Positions 56,668-64,000 of a stretch of 64,000 nt of DNA are shown one piece after another; the first letter of the stretch is position 1; every line of letters begins with the position of its first letter. Where the stretch lies: NCBI GenBank assembly GCA_905234175.1, contig CAJOGX010000001.1:1-64000 (forward strand), written 5' to 3'. The notes under the pieces were generated by a model, which saw only the letters and a list, made by a program, of their open reading frames with translations, made no database searches and was not told where the DNA came from. Position numbers and translations under genes: made by a program. Origin of the DNA: an uncultured Selenomonadaceae bacterium. GTDB taxonomy: Bacteria > Bacillota > Negativicutes > Selenomonadales > Selenomonadaceae.

Positions 56668-57903
56668 TTACTGCTGATTCAGATTGCCAGGCGCGTTGGG
56701 ATTGCCGCTGGTTGCGTTGGCAACGGTATCCGTTTGATAAGGCGTGGTGGGAGTGACGAGCGTGAAGCCCATTTCGCCGGCGGTGACGTTGGTAATTGCC
56801 AGGTCGACGCCTTCGCGCAGATTTGTCAGCCCTTCGACGATAATGTTATCGTTCGCCGTGAGCCCGCTGGTAACGACGTAGTAACTGCCAACCTGCGTGC
56901 CGAGCTCAACGGTTTTCGCCACGGATTTATCGCCTTCGCCGACGCACATGACGAAAGATTTGCCAAGGAGCTGCTGAACTGCGCGCTGAGGAACTAAAAT
57001 TGCATTGGGAATAGTTTCGCCGGTAAGTTTGACGCGCGCGAACATTCCAGGCATCAAAAGCCCGCTCTGATTCGGGAAAACCGCCTTCATAATCAGTGAG
57101 CCGGTATTATTCGCCAGTTCGCGGTCGGTCTCGACGATTCTGCCGGTGTAGGGATATTCCCTGCCGTCGGAAAGCGTGATTGTGACTTCCATTGGATTAT
57201 GATCCGCCTGCATGGACTGGATTGTCATAAACTTGAGATATTCGGTTTCGCTTATGGCGAACTGCGCGAAGATTGGATTGATTGAACCGATTGTGACGAG
57301 CGTGGTAGTTCCTGGCGCGGCGAAAGTTCCAATCGCAACGTCGTCAACGCCGAGCTGCCCCGACATTGGCGCGTAAATTTCTGTGTCCGCCAGATTTTCC
57401 ATCGCCAGCTGGACGTTAGCCGCCGCCGCCGCGCAGGCCGCCTTGCGTGATTCGACGAGCGCCGCCTGCGTCGTTACTGTTTGTTCGGCGATTGCGTTGT
57501 TCTGCAGGAGCATTTCGTTTCGCTGCAAGTCTATCTGCGCGTTCTGCAAATTAACTTCGGATTCCGCTAAAGTTGCCTGCGCCGCTAAAACCTGCGATTT
57601 GTACTGCCGGTCGTCGATTTTGAAGAGTAACTGCCCCGCCTCTACGAACTGTCCGCCGACCACGTGTTTTTCTACGACGTTGCCCGAAACTTTTGACTGG
57701 ACTTTGACTTCTTCGGTTCCGACTAACTGCCCCGCGTATTCGCTGGAGAGCGGCGTGTCGCGCTGGACGACTTTCATTACTTTGACTTGCTGTTTTGGTG
57801 CCTGAGCCTGCCGCTGTTGTTCTCCGCCGCAGCCGGTGAAAAGTGCTGACGCTAACGCCGTTATGAGTGCTGCCGAAATTAATTTTCGCTTAGAAAAAAA
57901 CAC
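56668..57903 (-). CDS. RND efflux adaptor, lipoprotein (MFP/AcrA-like)
   Basis: The periplasmic adaptor bridges the RND pump and an outer-membrane channel. The GTG at 57903 gives a clean lipoprotein signal (MFFSKRKLISAALITALASALFTGC) with Cys near residue 25, a lipoyl half-motif, an alpha hairpin and a beta barrel. I prefer this start because GGAGG lies eight bases upstream, and because a longer frame would begin upstream of the predicted transcription start. Length 411. It is the first gene of the operon. Confidence 0.93.
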   Translation of the reverse strand: MFFSKRKLISAALITALASALFTGCGGEQQRQAQAPKQQVKVMKVVQRDTPLSSEYAGQLVGTEEVKVQSKVSGNVVEKHVVGGQFVEAGQLLFKIDDRQYKSQVLAAQATLAESEVNLQNAQIDLQRNEMLLQNNAIAEQTVTTQAALVESRKAACAAAAANVQLAMENLADTEIYAPMSGQLGVDDVAIGTFAAPGTTTLVTIGSINPIFAQFAISETEYLKFMTIQSMQADHNPMEVTITLSDGREYPYTGRIVETDRELANNTGSLIMKAVFPNQSGLLMPGMFARVKLTGETIPNAILVPQRAVQQLLGKSFVMCVGEGDKSVAKTVELGTQVGSYYVVTSGLTANDNIIVEGLTNLREGVDLAITNVTAGEMGFTLVTPTTPYQTDTVANATSGNPNAPGNLNQQ

Positions 57904-57940
57904 TTTGACTCCCTCCCATTTCGATTTGAATTTTTTCATA

Positions 57941-57969
57941 ATTTTAAAATCTGGCAGGGAAAAAGTCAA
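57941..57969 (-). promoter_or_regulatory. Promoter of the efflux-kinase-recA operon
   Basis: TTGACT (57969-57964), a 17-base spacer and TAAAAT (57946-57941). Transcription would begin near 57934, upstream of the chosen GTG. Confidence 0.75.
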
Positions 57970-58023
57970 TTCACGTTGTAAGACTTGCGGGAATTTGGTA
58001 AACTTTTACTGCAAAAAAAATAG

Positions 58024-58109
58024 CGGAGAGGGTGGGATTCGAACCCACGGTGCCTTTCGACATCACCGGTTTTCAAGACCGGCTCCTTAAACCGCTCGGA
58101 CACCTCTCC
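58024..58109 (-). tRNA. tRNA-Ser (UGA)
   Basis: An 86-base tRNA with acceptor GGAGAGG/CCTCTCC, a long variable arm typical of tRNA-Ser, and an anticodon loop CTTGAAA giving UGA. The T-loop GGTTCGAATCC is standard. CCA is not encoded; CTA and eight T residues follow on the minus strand. Confidence 0.97.
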
Positions 58110-58120
58110 GTAATTTTGGA

Positions 58121-58149
58121 ATTATACACGGTAAATTTTCAACTGTCAA
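58121..58149 (-). promoter_or_regulatory. Consensus promoter of tRNA-Ser
   Basis: TTGACA (58149-58144), a 17-base spacer and TATAAT (58126-58121): every base matches the sigma-A consensus. It lies 12 bases before the tRNA. Confidence 0.9.
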
Positions 58150-58184
58150 ATTGTTTCACGGTATTTTTAGTTGGAGGATTTTTT

Positions 58185-58826
58185 ATGATTTACATATTGC
58201 CAGTGATAGCGGCGGCGGCGCTCTTCGCGCTGTATAAATTTCTGCCCAACAGGAAAAGTTTTATTTATTTCTGCGGGACGCTCTTAGGAATATTTTGCAT
58301 TTCCGCCTTCGTGCAGGGACTTAGCAGTCAGCAGGCGCTGATAGATTTGGCGGAGGCGGACGAAATTCGCGCGCAGCAAAAAATTTTCAGCGACTGGTAC
58401 GCCGCCTACCAGAAAGACATCGACCACCTCGACCACAACTGGCAGCTCTATCACAGCCTCGTTGAAACGTTGAAGACCACGGACGTTTACGAGCTGTCGA
58501 CGTACGAGCAGCTGAGCGATTTGGAAGCCGACGCGCTGGCTGAGCAGACGCACATTCACGCGCTGAACGTTCCCTACGGGCTTGACGAGGAATGCAGCGC
58601 CGCCATTCTGGCAATTATTCGCAAGACCGGCGCCTACGTCGACGCGCAGACCAAAACAATTTCCGCTGCCCGCGACGCCGCCAATCCCGAAAATTTCATC
58701 AACCTTTACGTGCTCAACCGGCTTATTAAGAACATTACTATTCGCGAATCGCCCGCCGGACTTTTTACCGCTACCGAAATTTCAATCATTCGTGAAAAAT
58801 TAACAATTCCTGGGGAGGACGACTAA
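58185..58826 (+). CDS. Small membrane-anchored protein, unknown
   Basis: A 213-residue protein with two N-terminal hydrophobic segments (about residues 1-16 and 24-44) and a helical, acidic remainder facing one side of the membrane. No family is recognised. TTGGAGG lies eight bases before the ATG, and the TAA is directly followed by the TTG of the next gene, which suggests coupled translation. A role with the IMPACT-family neighbour cannot be inferred. Confidence 0.65.
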   Translation: MIYILPVIAAAALFALYKFLPNRKSFIYFCGTLLGIFCISAFVQGLSSQQALIDLAEADEIRAQQKIFSDWYAAYQKDIDHLDHNWQLYHSLVETLKTTDVYELSTYEQLSDLEADALAEQTHIHALNVPYGLDEECSAAILAIIRKTGAYVDAQTKTISAARDAANPENFINLYVLNRLIKNITIRESPAGLFTATEISIIREKLTIPGEDD

Positions 58827-59462
58827 TTGAAAAATTTTAAAACGCTCGCCGCCGGTGAAATTTTTTCCGCCGAGTACGAAGTCAAAAAATCTGTGTTCCT
58901 TGCCAGCGTCAGCCACGTCGAAACTGAAGACGCCGCCCGCGAGTTCGTCAGCCAGATTCGCAAAAAATATTTTGACGCTACGCATAACTGTTCCGCGTGG
59001 ATTTTGGGCGAGACCGGCGATAAACAAAAATCCAACGACGACGGCGAGCCTGGCGGGACTGCCGGAAATCCAATCCTCGACACGCTCAAAAAAAATGAGC
59101 TGACCAACATTTGTGCCGTCGTGACGCGCTATTTCGGCGGTATTAAACTCGGCGCGGGCGGCTTGATTCGCGCGTATTCACACACCACTTCCCTCGGTAT
59201 CGCCGCCGCCAAAATCGTCCGCATGACAACTTTCAAAAAAATCGCCGTGACCGTCGAGTACAGTTTCCTCGCGCAGGTCGAAAATTTTCTGCGCAATAAA
59301 AAAATCAGCGTCGCCAATTCCGAATACGCCGCCGATGTCACGCTGAATCTTCTGCTTGAGCCCGAGGCCGTCGAAGATTTTCTGGCTGAGCTGACCGAAC
59401 TCACCGCCGCCAGTTTCCTCGCTGAAGAGCAGGGCGAAATTTTAATCCCCGTCGCCGTCTAG
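58827..59462 (+). CDS. yigZ: YigZ/IMPACT family protein
   Basis: A 211-residue protein with the UPF0029 N-terminal domain (KKSVFLASVSHVETEDAA, HNCSAW, DDGEPGGTAGNPIL, VVTRYFGGIKLGAGGLIRAYS) and the smaller C-terminal IMPACT domain. The family is linked to translation stress and ribosome contact; its bacterial role is unclear. A TTG start has GGAGG eight bases upstream. The last 21 bases overlap recX on the other strand. Confidence 0.92.
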   Translation: MKNFKTLAAGEIFSAEYEVKKSVFLASVSHVETEDAAREFVSQIRKKYFDATHNCSAWILGETGDKQKSNDDGEPGGTAGNPILDTLKKNELTNICAVVTRYFGGIKLGAGGLIRAYSHTTSLGIAAAKIVRMTTFKKIAVTVEYSFLAQVENFLRNKKISVANSEYAADVTLNLLLEPEAVEDFLAELTELTAASFLAEEQGEILIPVAV

Positions 59463-59900
59463 AAATTTTTCCGCCGCCGCGCTGATAATTTCCGAGCTGA
59501 AACCCTTCGTCGTAAGGTGCTGACGAATTTTCAGCCTGTCAGGAATTTTGCCGCTGAACTTTTTTTCAAGAGCTTTGCTGGCGGCGCGCAGTTCGTGCTC
59601 GTAAGTGTCCGCCGGAATGAGCGTTTCTATATCGTCGGGCTCGAAGCCGCGCTGAATGAGTTTGGCGCAAATCTGCCGGACGCTCAAATTTCCTTCGGCG
59701 TAGAGAATTTTAAACTGGCTCGCGCAGGCGTCGGCGTCGTTTAGATATTTTTTTTCAGTCAGCGTTGCAATGGCGGCGTCGACTTCGGCTTCGTCATAGC
59801 TCCGCTCCAAAAGTTTGCGCCGCAAGACTTTCGAGCTCTGTTCCTGCCGCGCCAAAAGTTCAACTGCCTTCGCCAGCGCCGTCGGTTCAGGTTTTCGCAT
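59442..59900 (-). CDS. recX: Regulatory protein RecX
   Basis: RecX caps RecA filaments and modulates recombination. The 152-residue protein is made of three-helix repeats: LLARQEQSSKVLRRKLLERSYDEAEVDAAI is the first, and later repeats include LIQRGFEPDDIE and LTTKGFSSEII. The ATG at 59900 is chosen because AAGGCGG lies seven bases upstream. It begins inside the last codons of lgt. It is 9 kb from recA, although the two are adjacent in many bacteria. Confidence 0.9.
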   Translation of the reverse strand: MRKPEPTALAKAVELLARQEQSSKVLRRKLLERSYDEAEVDAAIATLTEKKYLNDADACASQFKILYAEGNLSVRQICAKLIQRGFEPDDIETLIPADTYEHELRAASKALEKKFSGKIPDRLKIRQHLTTKGFSSEIISAAAEKFLDGDGD

Positions 59901-60669
59901 TTTTATTCCGCCTTCCAAAATAAATGAACGCGCCCGCCGCAACTACGAACGCCACGACGCTTGTGAGCTGCGCGCTTTTCAAAATTCCGAACGCCAAATC
60001 CATGTAGTCGCCGCGCAAATTTTCCAGCAGGAACCGCGCGACTGCGTAGAGCATGACGTACAGGCAGAAACATTGCCCGCGCGCGTAGTTCGTCGTGCGG
60101 AAAATCATCAGCAGCGCCATTATCACGATGTCTAGCTGGCACTCCCAGACTTCCGCTGGCCAGAGCGGTTGCGCGCCGTAAGTTCGATAGGCAAGCGTCG
60201 TTTCGGGGTAGATTATTCCGAAGTTCGAGCCGGTCGGTGCGCCGAATGCGTCGCCGTTCAGCAAATTTGCGCAGCGCCCAACTGCCTGCCCCAGAACTAT
60301 CGCCGGCGCCACCAAATCCGCCAGATGAATCACGTCCAAGCCCTTCGAGCGCGCGTAAAGCCCGCCAGCCAGCACGCCCAGAATTACGCCGCCCTGTACC
60401 GCCATTCCGCCCTGCCACACGTTCAGAATTTCCGTGAGGTGATTTTGATAGTAAGCCCAGTCGAAAAAGAAAACGTCCCAGAGCCGCGCGCCTAAGAGCC
60501 CGAAGAAACCGCCGACCATTCCAATATCGATAATAAATTCCTCGTAGCCGCGCCCGTCCGCCTTCGCGAAAAAATATCCAACGCCTATCGCCAAAATTAT
60601 CGCGCAGGACAAAACTACGCCGTACGCCCGAATCGGGAAGTCGCCCACGAAAAATAAATACTGGTGCAA
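59887..60669 (-). CDS. lgt: Prolipoprotein diacylglyceryl transferase
   Basis: Lgt attaches diacylglycerol to the lipobox Cys of prelipoproteins. The 260-residue membrane protein has about seven helices and the Lgt signature GRCANLLNGDAFGAPT near residue 130. The TTG start has GGAGG eight bases upstream. Its substrates in this window include the efflux adaptor and the rhodanese. It overlaps recX by 14 bases. Confidence 0.96.
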   Translation of the reverse strand: MHQYLFFVGDFPIRAYGVVLSCAIILAIGVGYFFAKADGRGYEEFIIDIGMVGGFFGLLGARLWDVFFFDWAYYQNHLTEILNVWQGGMAVQGGVILGVLAGGLYARSKGLDVIHLADLVAPAIVLGQAVGRCANLLNGDAFGAPTGSNFGIIYPETTLAYRTYGAQPLWPAEVWECQLDIVIMALLMIFRTTNYARGQCFCLYVMLYAVARFLLENLRGDYMDLAFGILKSAQLTSVVAFVVAAGAFIYFGRRNKNAKT

Positions 60670-60686
60670 AATTTTCGCCTCCGCCT

Positions 60687-60715
60687 ATGATACGATACCC
60701 GCCGCCAAAAATCAA
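60687..60715 (-). promoter_or_regulatory. Promoter of lgt-recX
   Basis: TTGATT (60715-60710), a 17-base spacer and TATCAT (60692-60687). It lies back to back with the tRNA-Pro promoter. Confidence 0.65.
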
Positions 60716-60725
60716 ATCAGGGGGC

Positions 60726-60754
60726 TTGCTTTTTTCAAATCTTTGTGCTATAGT
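60726..60754 (+). promoter_or_regulatory. Promoter of tRNA-Pro
   Basis: TTGCTT at 60726-60731, a 17-base spacer and TATAGT at 60749-60754, 18 bases before the tRNA. Confidence 0.7.
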
Positions 60755-60771
60755 ACCACAGTCAACGCACT

Positions 60772-60845
<74 letters not shown>

Positions 60846-60855
60846 CTAAATTTTT

Positions 60856-60885
60856 AATCGTCGTCAGAGTTGGCGGCGATTTTTT
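60856..60885 (+). terminator. Terminator of tRNA-Pro
   Basis: AATCGTCG and CGGCGATT form an eight-base-pair stem (one T-G pair) with a ten-base loop and six T residues. It ends the single-gene tRNA unit, so the DUF3084-type gene needs its own promoter, which I cannot place. Confidence 0.8.
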
Positions 60886-60953
60886 AGTTGCGTCGAAGGA
60901 ATAAATATTTTCGCGGCGAAATTTCGATACAGGAAATCGAAAGGAGCCTGGAT

Positions 60954-62285
60954 ATGTACGGGATAATTTTAATCGCAGTTATGGTCGCAACCGGCGGCGC
61001 AATCGCTTTTATTGGCGACAAACTCGGTACAAAAATCGGCAAGAAACGCCTGTCAATTTTCGGCCTGCGCCCGCGTCATACCTCGATGGTTATCACCGTG
61101 CTCACCGGAATTTTAATCACGGCGTTTTCAATCAGCGCGATGGCCGTCGTTTCCAAGGACGTTCGCACAGCGCTTTTCGGCATGGAGGAGCTGAACGCGC
61201 AGATGACTTCGACTAAGCGCGCGCTGGACGAAACTACTGCGAATCTTGCGCAGATGCAGGAAGAATTTGAACACGCCGACGCCGAGCTTAACAACGCCCA
61301 TTCCGAAATTTCCCGCCTCAAAACTGAGCAGGACGAGCTTACCGCTGAATCCGAGCGCCTCAAAGCCGGAAATGAGCGCCTTGAACTCGAAAATTCCAGC
61401 CTGACCGCTAAAAATGAAAACCTCGCCAGCGCTAACGAAAATCTCGCCGCTAATAATAAGAAACTCGACGCGCAAAATAAAAATCTCGCCGACACCAATA
61501 AAAATCTGACCAACGCCAATGAAAAGCTCAGCAAGGCAAATTCCAAGCTGGAAAGCGATAACAAAAAGCTCAGCGAGTTCAACGTGACTTTGACTTCCGA
61601 CAACGAAAAACTCACGCAGAGCAACGCCGAACTTGAACAGCACGCTCAAAATCTGCGGCGCGGACTCATTGCGATTCGTGAAGGCGACATTGCGTTTCGC
61701 GCGGGGGAAATTCTGGCGACAAGCGTCATTCGTGGCAGCCGCGAAGTCGAGGAAATTGCCTTCGATTTGAACGTATTGGCTGATACCGCGTCGCGAAATA
61801 TCGCCGAGCGTTTCGGCAGCGGCGTTGACACTTCAGTCTGGATTTACCAGCCCGAATTTCAGGAGGCAGTTGAAAATATCGCCGCCAGCAACAAGGATAT
61901 GGTCGTACGAATCACGGCGGCGGGAAATCTCGTGCGCGGCGAGCCAATCCGCACCAGCCTTTCGATTTACCCGAACAACGAAGTTTACCGTGCCGGTGAA
62001 TTTGTTTTCGCGGAAGAGTACGAAGTTGCAAGCGAGGACGACGCCGATTCAATTGTTCAAAAATTCCTGGCTGAAATTAATCGCATCGCGGTTGCCAAAG
62101 GCGTCCTGCCCGACCCTATAACCGGCAGCGTCGGCGTCATGGAAGGCTCTCAGCTTTACGAACTGATTGACGAACTCGAAAATACGCGCGGAAAAATCAA
62201 GCTGACTGCCTACGCCCGCGAAGATACCCGCTCGATTGGGCCAATCCGCCTCAACATTCGCCTTGAGTGGGAAGCGAAAATTTAA
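60954..62285 (+). CDS. DUF3084-type membrane coiled-coil protein
   Basis: A 443-residue protein with two N-terminal membrane segments (about residues 2-22 and 43-63), then a long coiled coil (about 75-240) built of repeated N-E-K-L and N-K-N-L heptads, and a globular C-terminal domain. This matches DUF3084 proteins, which are common next to a small RuvC-like gene. The function is unknown. AAAGGAG precedes the ATG. Its stop abuts the next ATG. Confidence 0.8.
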   Translation: MYGIILIAVMVATGGAIAFIGDKLGTKIGKKRLSIFGLRPRHTSMVITVLTGILITAFSISAMAVVSKDVRTALFGMEELNAQMTSTKRALDETTANLAQMQEEFEHADAELNNAHSEISRLKTEQDELTAESERLKAGNERLELENSSLTAKNENLASANENLAANNKKLDAQNKNLADTNKNLTNANEKLSKANSKLESDNKKLSEFNVTLTSDNEKLTQSNAELEQHAQNLRRGLIAIREGDIAFRAGEILATSVIRGSREVEEIAFDLNVLADTASRNIAERFGSGVDTSVWIYQPEFQEAVENIAASNKDMVVRITAAGNLVRGEPIRTSLSIYPNNEVYRAGEFVFAEEYEVASEDDADSIVQKFLAEINRIAVAKGVLPDPITGSVGVMEGSQLYELIDELENTRGKIKLTAYAREDTRSIGPIRLNIRLEWEAKI

Positions 62286-62675
62286 ATGAGCGTTTTAGGT
62301 ATCGACCCTGGAAGGGACAAATGCGGCGTCGCGGTTTTAAATTCTGCTGGCGAAATTATTTTTCAACACGTTATCGCCACGGCGGATTTGGAAGCGGCGC
62401 TGAAAAATTTAGTCGCGCAGAATGAAATTGAGCTGGCGATTCTGGGCGACGGCACTACTCACAGGGCGGCTGAAAAAATTCTTCGTGCGGTTGGTCTCAG
62501 CGTTCAAATCGTCGACGAAAAGCATACTACGGAAGAAGCGCGCCGCCTTTACTGGAAAAAAAATCCACCGCGCGGCTGGCGGAAACTTTTACCAACGTCA
62601 ATGCAGGTGCCGCCGGAGCCCGTTGACGCTATCGTCGCAGAAATTTTAGTCCGGCGCTTTCTGGCAACGTCATAA
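62286..62675 (+). CDS. RuvC/YqgF-like RNase H-fold protein
   Basis: A 129-residue protein with the RNase H-fold start VLGIDPGRDKCGVAVLN, where Asp is the first catalytic residue, and later acidic residues in VDEKHTTEEARR and PVDAIVAEIL. This resembles YqgF/RuvX, which trims pre-16S rRNA, but whether it is a nuclease is not shown. The ATG directly follows the previous stop and lacks a strong ribosome site, so its translation is probably coupled. Confidence 0.78.
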   Translation: MSVLGIDPGRDKCGVAVLNSAGEIIFQHVIATADLEAALKNLVAQNEIELAILGDGTTHRAAEKILRAVGLSVQIVDEKHTTEEARRLYWKKNPPRGWRKLLPTSMQVPPEPVDAIVAEILVRRFLATS

Positions 62676-62693
62676 TGTATACAATATATTTCG

Positions 62694-62722
62694 TTGCAGG
62701 TACTATACAAAAAAATTATATC
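62694..62722 (+). promoter_or_regulatory. gdhA: Possible gdhA promoter with an inverted repeat
   Basis: TTGCAG (62694-62699), a 17-base spacer and TATATC (62717-62722) form a weak promoter. TGTATA at 62676-62681 and TATACA at 62704-62709 are inverted about its -35 and might be an operator. Confidence 0.35.
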
Positions 62723-62744
62723 GTGGTAAAATCCTCGGCAGTAA

Positions 62745-64000
<1,256 letters not shown>

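Overview
The window looks like chromosome from a Firmicute with two membranes, most likely a member of the Negativicutes (inference). Firmicute signs are RNase Y, YmdB, SpoVS, zinc-type S14, FabK and a single str-S10-spc-alpha ribosomal superoperon with strong AGGAGG ribosome sites. The outer-membrane sign is a complete RND inner-membrane pump with a lipoprotein adaptor. GC content is roughly half. Many genes start with TTG or GTG at the proper distance from an AGGAGG motif, so several starts here are later than the longest open frame.

Layout. 1-4100 (minus): an operon of a polytopic membrane protein, two tandem stand-alone condensation-domain proteins and the start of a further membrane protein. 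4163-10106 (plus): pyrH, a concanavalin-fold protein, frr, uppS, cdsA, then cobalamin genes cbiC and cbiA around a TIGR04076-like protein. 10081-14774 (minus): fatty-acid synthesis genes fabG-acpP-fabK-fabF, a DUF1349-like protein and rnc. 14782-35640 (minus): the ribosomal superoperon, transcribed rpsL-rpsG-fusA-tuf-rpsJ ... secY-adk-infA-rpmJ ... rpoA-rplQ. 35721-37269 (minus): a glycosyltransferase and a cupin. 37283-43477 (plus): ilvD, murB, a GT8 glycosyltransferase, radA, cobO and a thioesterase. 43495-48872 (plus): RNase Y, an unknown protein, YmdB, SpoVS, a PHP protein and a P-loop/Asp23 fusion. 48886-57969 (minus): an operon of efflux adaptor, RND pump, a permease-histidine kinase-receiver fusion, a rhodanese lipoprotein and recA. 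58024-64000: tRNA-Ser(UGA), a small membrane protein, an IMPACT-family protein, recX, lgt, tRNA-Pro(GGG), a DUF3084-type protein, a RuvC/YqgF-like protein and the start of gdhA.

The most unusual signal is a family of six related 177-258 bp elements placed between genes of the ribosomal superoperon, upstream of rpsJ, rplD, rplW, rplE, rpsZ and adk. Each copy ends in the same CAGTAACGG sequence 6-11 nt before the start codon, in place of the usual Shine-Dalgarno sequence. The copies contain hairpins with compensatory base changes, which suggests a structured RNA. One copy is bounded by perfect 10-bp inverted repeats, which suggests a mobile origin. Other points of note are the transporter-kinase-receiver fusion, a nine-G tract in a glycosyltransferase, and a close sigma-H promoter match upstream of spoVS.
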